NCBI GenBank assembly: GCA_002844335.1
Contig: CP019154.1
Location: forward strand, 1,550,001-1,614,000
DNA length: 64,000 nucleotides
Direction of reading: 5' to 3'
From: Haloarcula taiwanensis
Lineage (GTDB): Archaea > Halobacteriota > Halobacteria > Halobacteriales > Haloarculaceae
Shown: piece after piece, positions 1 to 8,891 of the stretch
Layout of the letters: the number at the start of each line of letters is the position of its first letter
Position numbering within the stretch: position 1 is the first letter of the stretch
Position numbers and translations under genes: made by a program
The notes under the pieces: generated by a model
Database searches by the model: none
What the model was told of the DNA's origin: nothing
The model's input: only the letters and a program-made list of their open reading frames with translations

Positions 1-139
1 CGAACGTTTCCGAGTACGTGACGGCAGTGAACAACAGCAGTACCGTGCCGATGAGAAACGCGGCCGTTACGGCGACGACGACGACCGTGAGCCGATCCCG
101 TCTGGACCAGCGAAACAGGAGGGCGTTTCGGTATCCCAT
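1..139 (-). CDS. ABC transporter permease, FtsX/MacB type (5' part only)
   Basis: Only the first 46 codons are inside the window. Reading back from ATG at 139 gives MGYRNALLFRWSRRDRL, then a hydrophobic stretch of about 22 residues (VVVVAVTAAFLIGTVLLLF). A short basic cytoplasmic start followed by a first membrane helix is typical of FtsX-like permeases. It starts 7 bases after the stop of the ATP-binding gene at 147-848, so the two are surely one transcription unit encoding a LolD/MacB-like exporter. The assignment rests mostly on this context, because the periplasmic and C-terminal membrane domains lie outside the window. Confidence 0.7.
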   Translation of the reverse strand, partial: MGYRNALLFRWSRRDRLTVVVVAVTAAFLIGTVLLLFTAVTYSETF

Positions 140-146
140 CGGTTCG

Positions 147-848
147 TTAGTTCGTCTCCGTGGACGGGCTCGCGTCCGGCGTCGAGGCGGTATCAGAAAC
201 GAGCGTGCCGCCGCGGATGAACAGCCGTTCGTCGAACCGTTGTGCCAGTTGCGGGTCGTGGCTGATGACGACGAGAGCGGTTTCCGTCGATTCCTTCATG
301 CTGAACAGGAGGTCTAGCACCGACTCGGCTGTGTCCGGGTCCAGCTGCCCGGTCGGCTCGTCGGCGAGGATAATTTCGGGGCGGTTTGCGAGCGCGCGCG
401 CAATGGCGACGCGCTGTTTCTCGCCGCCGCTCAGCGTCGCAGGATACTGGTGTTCAAGCCCGGTGATTCCAAGGCGCTCAAACAGCGTGTCCAGCCAGTC
501 TGAGTCGCGGTCACCCGCGTGCTCCTGCGGGAGCGACGCGTTCTCGCGGGCGGTCAGGTCGCCGATGAGCTGGAAGTCCTGAAAAACGAACCCGAGCGTT
601 GTCCGCCGAAGGCTCGCGCGCTGGCGTTCGGACAGGGTGCTCGCGTCCCGACCGTCGACTTCCAACCGTCCGCTAGACGGGGGTTCTAGCAGCCCGAGGA
701 CGTTGAACAGGGTCGACTTCCCGGCCCCGCTCGGTCCCTGAACGAGCAGTGCCGCGTCGGACCCGACCGTGAGTGAGACGCCGTCGAGAATCGTTGTCCC
801 CCGTCGTGTGACACACAGCTCCGAGCCGACGAGGACGGGGTCAGTCAT
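147..848 (-). CDS. ABC transporter ATP-binding protein (LolD/MacB family)
   Basis: A 233-residue nucleotide-binding subunit that would power an FtsX-type permease on the cytoplasmic face of the membrane. Walker A GPSGAGKST is at residues 38-46, the Q-loop in FVFQDFQL is near 89, the signature LSGGEKQRV near 138, Walker B IILADEPTG near 158 and the H-loop in VVISHD near 193. Family members usually have 220-240 residues. I chose ATG at 848 (MTDPVLVG) because the upstream extension to 938 would add 30 residues unlike the family and overlap the next gene. The substrate cannot be told from sequence. The partner permease follows after 7 bases. Confidence 0.9.
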   Translation of the reverse strand: MTDPVLVGSELCVTRRGTTILDGVSLTVGSDAALLVQGPSGAGKSTLFNVLGLLEPPSSGRLEVDGRDASTLSERQRASLRRTTLGFVFQDFQLIGDLTARENASLPQEHAGDRDSDWLDTLFERLGITGLEHQYPATLSGGEKQRVAIARALANRPEIILADEPTGQLDPDTAESVLDLLFSMKESTETALVVISHDPQLAQRFDERLFIRGGTLVSDTASTPDASPSTETN

Positions 849-931
849 TGTCGGCCTTTCTGCCGGCCTCGTATTGTATGCCACGGTTACATACCCGGGA
901 GAAACAGGGACGGGGGCCAAGCCATGTGCGC

Positions 932-2620
932 TCAGCAACTCGTCTGGTTCCCGCCAGGCCGAACGAGGTACACCGAGTCGAGACCGCGCGTGTCATAGAC
1001 CACGTCGTTCTCGTAGCGCCACTCCTCCAGCGCCGCGGGCGTGGTCTTCTCGCTCCCTGCTGGGAACAGGTGCGCTCCGGTCGTCCCCCACGACGCCCGC
1101 GATAGCGTCGGGCAGTTAGGTTCCGCACCACCACCGAGCCACCGAGCAGTCGGCTGGTACGTTCCGTTGGACGCACCCGGATAGTACAAGTCGACGATAC
1201 GGCTGAACGGGTGGTCGGACGCCCACTGCTCGTCGACGTGGTCCGCAGTAAACGTCGCGGCCGCGAACTGCGATTCGGTCGCTCCGGTCGGGAACGCCAG
1301 CGTGTCGAGATTGACGAACGCGATGGGCATCGTCGCAACTGCAGCAACCACGACGATGATCGTCACAACGGTTGCGAGTCGGTGGCTGTGTGTCCGTGCC
1401 GTTCTAAGCCCGCCGTCCGGTGACATCGACCGCCGATAGGCGACCGACGCGACGCCGATGCCGGCGAGGACGAACAGAGGGAGATGGACGAAGGTCTGTC
1501 CGCGAAGCGCTGTCCCGTAGTACTCCGGCGTCAGCGAAGCGGTCAGCGAAAAGTACACGATGACGATTGGCGCCAGCAGCAACGCCAGTACGACCGGGCC
1601 GATCAGTCGACGGTCGCGGCTCGCACGCGGCAGGCCGACGACCGCAAACACAACCGGAACGGCGAAGGCTGCGACTAATATCAGGAGGCCAGTCGGCGTG
1701 GTCTGTGTCCCGGGAAACACGGTCTGTACCGCGTTCGCACCGAGCGTCAGGAACCAGAGCCCGACCGCGCCGCCGATCGTCACCCGCTGGAGGCGAGCGC
1801 TCGTCCGCTGGAACCAGACCAGCGTCGCCACGAGGAGGACGACCCAGGCCAGGAACAGGCCCGGATACGCGCTGACGCGGTCGACGTACGGGACCTCGAG
1901 AAGCGAGCGTTCTGCGATCCGATAGTACCCCCACATGTACACCCAGAAGCCCGCGACGACAGCGAGGGCAGTAACAGCGTCACGGCGGGTCGGAATCCGG
2001 GCAAGATGGGCGGCTAACACCCCCGTCAGCACCAGCGCAGCGATGAGTGAGCTAAACGTATGCAAGAGCGGGAAGACAGCGAACAGGACGACCACAACCG
2101 CCCCCCATCGACGTCGGTATCGCTCCGTCGTGAGCAACCGGTGGACGGCAATCGCAAACAGCGGGAGCAAGAGGAACGCCAGCGCCTCCTCGTCCGTCTG
2201 TCCGGTCCGTCGGAGATAGATGCCTTCCAGCGCGAGCCCCATCCCGACCACGCCCATCGCCAGCGTCGTCCGCGAATAACGCCAGCGACCCGTCTGCGCG
2301 AGGCGTTTGACTAGCGCCATCGCGGTCAGACAGGACGCTGCACCGGTGACCGCGACGACCGGCTGGGCGATGTACAGCGGCCGTTCACCGGTGAGTGCGC
2401 CGACGACCGTCAGCACAGCGGTAAATACGATGTTGTCCGCGCGGAACCGTGTAAGCGGAAAGCTCCCCGTCCGAAGTGTGTCTCTCGCCAGAGCGACGTA
2501 GCCGAATCCGTCTAGCGTCGAGGGCAACGGTGTCCAGTGCAGCGTCGTCAGTCGGGCCGCGACTGCTACGGCCAGCACAGCCACGATGAGCAGCACTCGC
2601 CCCGTCCGGCCGTCACTCAT
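932..2620 (-). CDS. Polytopic membrane protein, GT39/oligosaccharyltransferase-like architecture
   Basis: A 562-residue protein with about 12 predicted membrane segments and a soluble C-terminal domain (from about residue 430) that is extracellular in such designs. The first segment (VLLIVAVLAVAVAARL) is followed by a loop holding LDGFGYVALARDTL, the place where GT-C glycosyltransferases and related proteins carry acidic catalytic residues. This resembles archaeal mannosyltransferase or oligosaccharide transferase-like membrane proteins, but I see no diagnostic WWDYG-type motif, so enzymatic activity is unproven. The start is ATG at 2620, with a weak TATA-like ACTATCTTAC about 30 bases upstream. 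An 83-base gap separates it from the ABC ATPase gene. Confidence 0.6.
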   Translation of the reverse strand: MSDGRTGRVLLIVAVLAVAVAARLTTLHWTPLPSTLDGFGYVALARDTLRTGSFPLTRFRADNIVFTAVLTVVGALTGERPLYIAQPVVAVTGAASCLTAMALVKRLAQTGRWRYSRTTLAMGVVGMGLALEGIYLRRTGQTDEEALAFLLLPLFAIAVHRLLTTERYRRRWGAVVVVLFAVFPLLHTFSSLIAALVLTGVLAAHLARIPTRRDAVTALAVVAGFWVYMWGYYRIAERSLLEVPYVDRVSAYPGLFLAWVVLLVATLVWFQRTSARLQRVTIGGAVGLWFLTLGANAVQTVFPGTQTTPTGLLILVAAFAVPVVFAVVGLPRASRDRRLIGPVVLALLLAPIVIVYFSLTASLTPEYYGTALRGQTFVHLPLFVLAGIGVASVAYRRSMSPDGGLRTARTHSHRLATVVTIIVVVAAVATMPIAFVNLDTLAFPTGATESQFAAATFTADHVDEQWASDHPFSRIVDLYYPGASNGTYQPTARWLGGGAEPNCPTLSRASWGTTGAHLFPAGSEKTTPAALEEWRYENDVVYDTRGLDSVYLVRPGGNQTSC

Positions 2621-2895
2621 TGGCGGGTCCTACAGCGGGTGGGTGTAAGATAGTTACCGCATTTCGTCGGCCCCGTCGTGTTTACTGTCCTCGTCTGAGT
2701 TTACATGGGCGTCCCTAGGTTGTCGGTAGCGATGGCCGCCGACCCGTCGACCCCGACACCAACGAACCACGACTGCCGGGTTGCCACTATCAGATTCAAC
2801 AGTTCGTACGCGTACTCGTTTCCGCTGGTGCGCGCTGAAGACAGCAGTTCCAAACAGAATTCGGACCACAGCAACGAAGGCCAGGGACTGGACGG

Positions 2896-5001
2896 TCAGC
2901 GGTCCCCGTTCGACTTGATCTCGCGGGCGCGGTCCACAGCCGCTTCGGCCTGTGACCGGTCGACTGATGTCGGCGCGAACGCTGCGGTCTCGAAGGTTTC
3001 GACCACTGTTTCGAGATCTGCCATCCGGTCCTCTGGAACGCCGTGCTCCTGGCTCCGCTGGAGGAGTTCCCAGTGCGTTGCCCCTTCGTCAATCCCGTTT
3101 TCTACTGCTAGCACGTCGTGAACGGCGGTGTACGCGACCATCGCTGCGGCGTCGTAGTTCCCGCTGTCCAGATACGATTCGGCGCGGTCCTCGAACGTCG
3201 GCGTCGTTTCGTCTGACGACGTCGCCGATGGGTTAGGGTCAGTCATTGACGTGTCACCCGTCTCCGTCGGGACAGGCGAGTCCGTCTCCCGGGATTGGCG
3301 GACCCGTGGCACGACAAACCAAGCGGCGACGACAACCGCAAGCGCTACCCCGCCGCCGAAGACGGGCAGCCAGCTGGAGCCCATAACCGCGTTCCCGAAG
3401 GCTGCTGCCGGGTTCCCGTCTGAGCCAACCGGTGGGTTGCCGCCGCCGGACCCGGCCGCCAGCGTCGCCGTTGCAGTCGCGTTACCGAGGTTTGTCCTCG
3501 GCTCGTCGTACGTGGCCGTAACAGTAACGGACTCGTTGCTCTGCGGATTCTCGAAAACGGTCTGGAACGACCCGTTCCGGTTCGTCTCGACCCGCTGTGT
3601 TCCGCCAGCACCGATCTGCAGGCGTACCGGGCGACCAATCACAGGGTCTCCAGCAACGGTCTGGAGTTGCCCTCTGACGAGAGCCTCGCCATCCGTGCGT
3701 GATGCACTCACTGAGAGGTTCGTTCGAGTCTCGACGACGACAACAGGGGTCTCCGACTGGACGCCTGCAATCGCTCGGTCTGCATACGGAACCCGGGCGA
3801 CGACCTGACGCTCCCCGTCGTTTACCGTCGTCGGGAGTCGGATCGTTTCTGTGACGGTGCCGTTCGGTCCGGTCGTCGTCCGTGCAATGACAGTGTCACC
3901 AATAGCAAACTCAACCGGGACCGCATCGACACCGTCCGACGCGACTATCACGGACGCCGTGGCGTTGAGTTGGTCGCCATATCCCACCACGTCCGGTGCA
4001 ATGTCGCTCGTCACGTCCGGGGTTACCTGTTGTACCTCAATGGTGAACGTGGCGTTGTCGGACAGGTACACCGAGTCAGCGTCCGGAACGTACTCGATTG
4101 CGATGGGCTGTGACCCGAGCCTGGCTGAGCGTGGCTGGTACCGCGTTTCAAACACGCCGCTCGAATCAGTCTGCACAGTCCGTGTCCGGTTCTCGATCCT
4201 GAGTTCGATTGCTTCGTCGTCGATGACCGTGCCGTTCTCAGTCTGTATCCGCCCGGAGACCGTTCCGGGGTCGCGAAAGGATGCAGTCGCATCTATCGCC
4301 TGAACCGTGAGCGTCGTGCCGACGAGTGTCTCTTCACGGATCTCCGCCTGCGTTGCCGCAATGTTCTCTGTCGTCTCGTTAATCTCGCTCTGTCCTGAGG
4401 AGAGGTCGACAGACGTGGCGTTCTCAATCTGTTCAAGGTTCTGGGTCAGTTCTTCGCTCCTGTCACTAATGCTCGATGCTGTTCGCTCCATCGCACGCGC
4501 GGTGATGCGGGCCTCGCGTTCGTTACCGCGTTCGCGTGCCGTCTGATACGCCGCGTACTGTTGCCGATACCGTTGGACCTCGTCCGTGAGATTCCGCTGG
4601 TTCTCGCGTGCAGCCTCGAACTCCCTCGCAGCGGTATCATCCGTATCCGACGAGGTGTCTCCGGCGACTTCGACGTACTGCTCCAGACGTTTGTCGTAGT
4701 CGTTGCCGAGGACTGACCGAGCACGGTCGTACTGGTCGTTCGACAGCGCAATACTGCTGTCTTCCAGCCGTCCGCCCAGCGTCTGCGCTAACCAGGCAGC
4801 CGTTTCGTCGCTGTACTCCCCGTCAGATACCGAATCCGGGTCTTCCTGTTGCGTCTTATTGTTGTCCGCTGGCGTCTCTACCTGACGGTCCAGAACCGGA
4901 CCCCCGTCGTTGGCTTGCACTGCTGTCACCCCACCAACGCCCGCTGTAAGTCCCATAATTGCGAGGGTGATGAACACGGCCCACGACTGGCTCCGGAACA
5001 C
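2896..5001 (-). CDS. Secreted/anchored coiled-coil, Ig-like repeat protein with C-terminal DUF4129-like domain
   Basis: A 701-residue envelope protein. Residues 1-30 (MFRSQSWAVFITLAIMGL) form a signal peptide. Residues about 60-215 are Gln/Arg/Glu-rich and likely coiled coil. Residues about 225-510 hold several beta-sandwich (carboxypeptidase-regulatory or Ig-like) repeats with phrases such as VSGRIQTENGTVIDDE. A single membrane helix follows near 545-565 (LPVFGGGVALAVVVAAW), and the cytoplasmic tail ends in a roughly 90-residue helical domain like DUF4129 (AESYLDSGNYDAAAMVAYTA). It starts with GTG at 5001, exactly 25 bases from the centre of an ATTTTATCAA box, so the mRNA is leaderless. It is divergent from the DUF1616 gene, which suggests a shared envelope role. 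No enzyme signature is seen. Confidence 0.75.
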   Translation of the reverse strand: MFRSQSWAVFITLAIMGLTAGVGGVTAVQANDGGPVLDRQVETPADNNKTQQEDPDSVSDGEYSDETAAWLAQTLGGRLEDSSIALSNDQYDRARSVLGNDYDKRLEQYVEVAGDTSSDTDDTAAREFEAARENQRNLTDEVQRYRQQYAAYQTARERGNEREARITARAMERTASSISDRSEELTQNLEQIENATSVDLSSGQSEINETTENIAATQAEIREETLVGTTLTVQAIDATASFRDPGTVSGRIQTENGTVIDDEAIELRIENRTRTVQTDSSGVFETRYQPRSARLGSQPIAIEYVPDADSVYLSDNATFTIEVQQVTPDVTSDIAPDVVGYGDQLNATASVIVASDGVDAVPVEFAIGDTVIARTTTGPNGTVTETIRLPTTVNDGERQVVARVPYADRAIAGVQSETPVVVVETRTNLSVSASRTDGEALVRGQLQTVAGDPVIGRPVRLQIGAGGTQRVETNRNGSFQTVFENPQSNESVTVTATYDEPRTNLGNATATATLAAGSGGGNPPVGSDGNPAAAFGNAVMGSSWLPVFGGGVALAVVVAAWFVVPRVRQSRETDSPVPTETGDTSMTDPNPSATSSDETTPTFEDRAESYLDSGNYDAAAMVAYTAVHDVLAVENGIDEGATHWELLQRSQEHGVPEDRMADLETVVETFETAAFAPTSVDRSQAEAAVDRAREIKSNGDR

Positions 5002-5020
5002 ACCGAGTTATTCCGCTGGT

Positions 5021-5030
5021 TTGATAAAAT
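5021..5030 (-). promoter_or_regulatory. TATA box for the 2896-5001 gene
   Basis: On the minus strand this reads ATTTTATCAA, centred 25 bases from GTG 5001, which is the archaeal TATA-to-start distance for a leaderless mRNA. Confidence 0.6.
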
Positions 5031-5094
5031 GCGTTCGGTTGACTCACCGGAGGCAGTTCCAGTCGGGTACTGCGACAGAAAGCAAAGCAATCAG

Positions 5095-5107
5095 CTATTT
5101 TTTTACC
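5095..5107 (+). promoter_or_regulatory. TATA box for the DUF1616 gene
   Basis: CTATTTTTTTACC is centred about 29 bases before ATG 5130. With the opposing box at 5021-5030 it makes a compact divergent promoter region of 128 bases. Confidence 0.55.
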
Positions 5108-5129
5108 GTGCCGACATGACTCATTGGCA

Positions 5130-6143
5130 ATGGCTGAAACCCGGGCGTGGAAACTACTGCTGCCGCGCCAACTCCGCCACCTTCCGGCCGATCTAGCAGG
5201 CGTTATCGGCGTGGTGATTCTGACGAACCTAGCTGCCCTCCTGCCGGTCGTCTCCGACACCCCAGTCCGCATCGTCGCAGGACTCGTGTTCGTCCTCTTC
5301 ATTCCCGGCTATGCGTTCATCGCGGCGCTGTTCCCGGAGGCCGGAAGCGGCCCGACGGCTGATGAGGAGAACGGTACGAATCCACAAGCCGACGGAATTG
5401 ACGGTATCGAACGGACTGCACTCTCATTCGGCCTCAGCATCGCGCTCGTTCCGCTGGTCGGTCTGGTGTTGAACTTCACGCCGTGGGGCATCCGCCTGCT
5501 TCCGATTCTCGTCTCGCTCAGCGGACTGACGCTCGTGTTGACTGCTGTCGCGGCTGTTCGACGCTGGGCATTGCCCGCTGACGAACGGTTTCGCGTCCCG
5601 TACCGTACGTGGCTCAGTGCCGGCCGTGATGAACTGTTCTCGCCGGCTTCACGGACAGACGCAGTCCTGAACGTCCTGCTGGTCCTGAGCATCCTGCTTG
5701 CGGCCGCCAGCGTCGGATATGCCATTACGGTGCCGAAAGACGGCGAGCGGTTCAGTGAGTTCTACCTGCTGACAGAGGACGAAGACGGCGAACTCGTCGC
5801 TGACGGCTATCCGACGGAGTTTCGCCAGGGCGAGGGCCGCTCGCTGATTGTCGGTATCGGCAATCAGGAACACGAACGGACAGAGTACACCGTTGTCGCC
5901 GAGTTACAGCGCGTCGAGCGCGTCGGCAACGAGACGCAGGTCCGGGAGCGGTCGGAACTGCGACGCTTCCAGCCGACGCTAGGTCACAACGAGACCTGGC
6001 AGCGCCAACACGAGGTGACTCCCGGGATGACTGGCGACAGGCTTCGGCTCCAGTACCTGCTGTACCGTGGCTCACCGCCTGCCACCGTGGACCAGTCGAC
6101 CGCATACCGGGAAGTCCATCTCTGGGTGAACGTAACCGGCTAA
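5130..6143 (+). CDS. DUF1616 family membrane protein
   Basis: A 337-residue protein of the archaeal DUF1616 family. Four hydrophobic segments lie in the first 150 residues (for example LAGVIGVVILTNLAALLPVV and IVAGLVFVLFIPGYAFIAAL). A further helix is near 185-205 (VLNVLLVLSILLAAASVGYA), followed by an extracytoplasmic beta-rich domain of about 120 residues holding FSEFYLLTEDEDGEL, a typical DUF1616 ectodomain start. The biochemical role of the family is unknown. I prefer ATG 5130 over TTG 5124 because ATG fits the TATA spacing. It is divergent from the Ig/DUF4129 gene and probably co-regulated with it. Confidence 0.85.
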   Translation: MAETRAWKLLLPRQLRHLPADLAGVIGVVILTNLAALLPVVSDTPVRIVAGLVFVLFIPGYAFIAALFPEAGSGPTADEENGTNPQADGIDGIERTALSFGLSIALVPLVGLVLNFTPWGIRLLPILVSLSGLTLVLTAVAAVRRWALPADERFRVPYRTWLSAGRDELFSPASRTDAVLNVLLVLSILLAAASVGYAITVPKDGERFSEFYLLTEDEDGELVADGYPTEFRQGEGRSLIVGIGNQEHERTEYTVVAELQRVERVGNETQVRERSELRRFQPTLGHNETWQRQHEVTPGMTGDRLRLQYLLYRGSPPATVDQSTAYREVHLWVNVTG

Positions 6144-6220
6144 CCCGTGTTCTCGTAGAACCCATGTAACTCGGGACTGTCCCACTGCCTGCCGCTTGAA
6201 CACCGAACCCGGCGAACAGC

Positions 6221-6229
6221 TTTTATTTT
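6221..6229 (+). promoter_or_regulatory. TATA box deciding the GTG start at 6250
   Basis: TTTTATTTT is centred at 6225, 25 bases before GTG 6250. A start at TTG 6196 would place the box inside the gene, so it decides the start. Confidence 0.6.
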
Positions 6230-6249
6230 CCCGGACCGTTCGCTTCACG

Positions 6250-6783
6250 GTGTACCCCGCAGGCCACTTCCTCCTCGCAGCCATCCCGTTGACAGTGTAT
6301 ACGGTGGCCCGGTGGCGTCGCCTCCCGTCCGGGCCGATGGTACTCCTCTTGCTTGTCGCGACGCAACTCCCGGACGTAATCGATAAACCGCTCGCGTGGA
6401 CGTTCGCTATCCTTCCGAGCGGGCGAATGCTGGCCCATTCGCTGGTCGTCTCGCTACCCATCCTCACCATTGTTGTGCTGCTGGCTGCACGTTGTGGCTA
6501 TGTGCGGTACGCTGTGGTGTTTTCGGCCGGCTACCTCTCACACATCGCCGGCGACTTCTACCCCATCGTGCGGCTCGGGACAGAGTACTACTTCTTCCCG
6601 AACCTGTTCTGGCCGCTGTTGGCGGCGAACCCAGATAAAACGCCGTCGTTTGCGGCGCATTCACCCGACAGTCTGCTCTCGTTTGCTGTCCCTGTGGCCG
6701 TCTTCGGACTGGCCGTCAGCTACAGTCTCGTGACGGTATACCGAAGAGACGACCGGTTCCCCGCCGGAGTGCCACCGCGATAA
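6250..6783 (+). CDS. YdjM-like membrane protein (putative metal-dependent hydrolase)
   Basis: A 177-residue membrane protein. The start is GTG 6250 (YPAGHFLLAA), not the longer TTG frame from 6196. It aligns by eye with the gene at 27815-28336: both have a GHF or EHF at the start, QLPDVIDKP or QFPDLIDKP near residue 45, PSGRMLAHS or PSGRVFMHS near 60, and LSHIAGD or LSHLVAD near 100. The conserved His and Asp residues (HF, D-x-x-DKP, HS, H-x-x-D) are the metal-ligand pattern of the YdjM (DUF457) family, whose hydrolase activity is inferred rather than shown. About four membrane helices are predicted. No operon partner is evident. Confidence 0.75.
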   Translation: MYPAGHFLLAAIPLTVYTVARWRRLPSGPMVLLLLVATQLPDVIDKPLAWTFAILPSGRMLAHSLVVSLPILTIVVLLAARCGYVRYAVVFSAGYLSHIAGDFYPIVRLGTEYYFFPNLFWPLLAANPDKTPSFAAHSPDSLLSFAVPVAVFGLAVSYSLVTVYRRDDRFPAGVPPR

Positions 6784-6903
6784 CACTTCGTTCAACAGTC
6801 GTCGCCTGCCAGAATGGCGGCTCTCCGGCGACGGAAGGCAAGTTGTCAGTCAGATATTGTCGCTGCCGTTCCCAACGCTACGGGCAAAAGGACAGCGACC
6901 GTC

Positions 6904-7044
6904 TTAGGATGGGGCCACGGGTTCGATCGGCGCTTCGCCGCAGTTGACACAGATGTACTCCTCGTCAACAGTGCGTACGACCGGTGAATTGCACGTGATG
7001 CACTTGAGTTTCGCCGCACGAGATGGCTTTGCGTAGTCCCCCAT
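6904..7044 (-). CDS. Small zinc-ribbon protein, 46 residues
   Basis: ATG at 7044 opens a 46-codon frame ending at TAA 6904. The product starts MGDYAKPSRAAKLKC and carries two knuckles, CITC (residues 15-18) and CVNC (32-35), separated by 13 residues, which is a treble-clef or ribbon spacing for one zinc ion. Small proteins of this kind are abundant in haloarchaea and mostly lack a known function. An AT-rich stretch with a TATA-like core (TTTTATATTATTTTA on the minus strand, about 7075-7090) lies about 35 bases upstream. The rest is acidic and proline-rich. It could act as an RNA-, DNA- or protein-binding adaptor; nothing in the sequence decides. Confidence 0.75.
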   Translation of the reverse strand: MGDYAKPSRAAKLKCITCNSPVVRTVDEEYICVNCGEAPIEPVAPS

Positions 7045-7226
7045 TGTGTGTACCTTACAGACACATGTTATTTGTAAAATAATATAAAATTACCCCTTAC
7101 AGCAATATTGTATCAGCAGCCGCTGGTGACCGGATAATGCAATGACTCGTGCCCTCGGTGGGGACACCGCAGGAAGAGAGCCGTGGCAGAGAATAGACAA
7201 AACCGCCGGTAAACTGTGAGGGTTCG

Positions 7227-8891
7227 TTACTCCCGGCGTGCCAGGAATCCGGCACCTAGCAGTGCTAGCACCGCGACAAGTACGGTGAAACCGGGACCGC
7301 TCGAACTCGTGGTCTCGACCGAACCCTCGGTGCCAGCTGTTGCCGTGTCGTCGGGTTGCTGGGCACCACCACCACCTGCGGTCGTGGCCGTTTCCGTCTG
7401 CTCATCGTCGTCTTCTGTTTCGGTGCTGTCGTCCGTGGTAGTCTGGTCCTCAGTATCGGTCGTCGGTTCGTCCTCAGTGTCCTCACTATCGGAGTTGTCG
7501 TCTCCGCTATCGCTATCGTCACTCCCGTCGTCGCCACCGCCACTGTTGTCGCCATCGTCGCCACCGCCACTGTTGTCGCCGTCGTCGCCACCGCCACTGT
7601 TATCGCCGTCGTCGCCACCGCCACTGTTATCGCCGTCGTCACCACCGCCACTGTTATCGCCGTCGTCGCCATCGGTTTCATTCGACTGCGACAGTGTGAT
7701 TGTCCCGGTGGCGGAGTTGATTTCGTTGGAGTCCTCGCCAACGGCGATGTGAACGTATGTGTAGGTCCCGTTTGGCCAGGAGTCCAGTGTTTCGACATCG
7801 ACAGTGGTATCGGAGGCGTCGGACACCGTCGTCGCCGAGGCATGCAACACGTCGTCACCGGTCGGCTCTGGTGATGCTTCGGAGAGAACGAATCCGAACA
7901 GACCGACTAGCCCCGCAGACGGCATCGCTCCCGCTGCCGTCGAGTCCCCAACGGGGAGGGTGGCGTCATCATCGGCCGACGAGACGCCGTTGACGCCATC
8001 AAAGGAATTCTCGACCGTGACCTGCTCTTCCGAGAAGTTCTCATCGATGTCGCCGGTCACGCGAACGGTGCTCGTTCGCTGTTGGAGTTCGTCCTCGTCG
8101 AACAACAACACGGCGTGCGTGACAGAGTCATCGTCCAGTCCGGTCTCGATATCGAGCGACACGTTGTCACCAGCAGCGACATCGTTGGCGGTCGCATTGA
8201 CTGTGGCTGGGCTTTCCTGAACCAGCGTCTGTTCGACGCCGACAACGGTCACGTTTCCATCGGCCGAGACGTTGTTATCCGAAACGGACAGGCCCTGCCC
8301 GTCATCGACAGTGACCAGAATGAAGCCGTACGCGCCACCCGAGTCAGGTGTGTAGGAGGTTTCGAGCACACCGTTGTCATCTATCGAGTCGACCCCCTCG
8401 GCATCGTCTAGCAGTTCGACAGAGTTAGCGTTGGAGTCATTCGTAAAGATATCAGCTAGATCGGTTCTGACGCTGCCTTCACTAAACCCGGCCGCAGTTG
8501 GGTCCTCAGAGAGACGGACAGCGAGCAGTTGCGCCTCGTCGCCGGCAAGTCCCGTGGTTCCAGCCCCTGTCGTTGATTCGAACGTGAGATCAACTGATTC
8601 GCCTGCCTGGTGAATCGTGTACTCTTCCCTGTTGAGGGGGACGTCACCGGTCTGGGCGGACTCAATGTTGATGTACGTCTGTGGAGCGGCTATCGCCGTG
8701 GGGCCGGTAGAGGATGTCCGAAGCGGGAGCAGTGACCGCTCCCAGACATCTACGTTTTCCGTCACTGCCGTCGTTTGTCCGTCATCCACTGGCGTTGCCG
8801 CTGCTGATGTTACCGACATGGGAGCGGCTAACACCAGCAGCACTGTAATCGCACAAATTACAGTGTGTTTCCCGTTTGGTGTTTTATACAT
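7227..8891 (-). CDS. Secreted surface protein with Ser/Asp-rich stalk and PGF-CTERM anchor
   Basis: The start is ATG 8891 (MYKTPNGKH), giving 554 residues; the frame extends to 8951 but a TATA box lies in that extension. A signal peptide covers residues 1-32. The ectodomain (about 35-400) is acidic with many N-x-S/T sequons and is about half identical by eye to the product of the gene at 9197-10531. Five GGGDDGDNS repeats and a Thr/Asp/Glu-rich stalk follow. The last 24 residues (SGPGFTVLVAVLALLGAGF, then ARRE) are a PGF-CTERM signal, processed and lipid-anchored by archaeosortase A in haloarchaea. It is probably an S-layer-associated glycoprotein; its ligand is unknown. Confidence 0.85.
   Translation of the reverse strand: MYKTPNGKHTVICAITVLLVLAAPMSVTSAAATPVDDGQTTAVTENVDVWERSLLPLRTSSTGPTAIAAPQTYINIESAQTGDVPLNREEYTIHQAGESVDLTFESTTGAGTTGLAGDEAQLLAVRLSEDPTAAGFSEGSVRTDLADIFTNDSNANSVELLDDAEGVDSIDDNGVLETSYTPDSGGAYGFILVTVDDGQGLSVSDNNVSADGNVTVVGVEQTLVQESPATVNATANDVAAGDNVSLDIETGLDDDSVTHAVLLFDEDELQQRTSTVRVTGDIDENFSEEQVTVENSFDGVNGVSSADDDATLPVGDSTAAGAMPSAGLVGLFGFVLSEASPEPTGDDVLHASATTVSDASDTTVDVETLDSWPNGTYTYVHIAVGEDSNEINSATGTITLSQSNETDGDDGDNSGGGDDGDNSGGGDDGDNSGGGDDGDNSGGGDDGDNSGGGDDGSDDSDSGDDNSDSEDTEDEPTTDTEDQTTTDDSTETEDDDEQTETATTAGGGGAQQPDDTATAGTEGSVETTSSSGPGFTVLVAVLALLGAGFLARRE
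7531..7665. repeat. Five tandem 27-bp repeats (GGGDDGDNS coding)
   Basis: Five contiguous copies start at 7531, 7558, 7585, 7612 and 7639. They differ at single positions (g/a in the Asn codon, a/g in the Asp-Gly join, one g/a at the start of copy five). They lie in frame inside the surface protein gene and form a flexible acidic linker before the anchor. Copy number is likely to vary between strains. Confidence 0.9.

Noticed and set aside
2654-2869. 71-codon minus-strand frame between the first membrane protein and the Ig/DUF4129 gene
   Set aside because: No acidic bias, no motif and no promoter; it contains the likely promoter of the 932-2620 gene.
7531-7665. CRISPR array
   Set aside because: The 27-bp units are contiguous without spacers and encode an in-frame peptide repeat.
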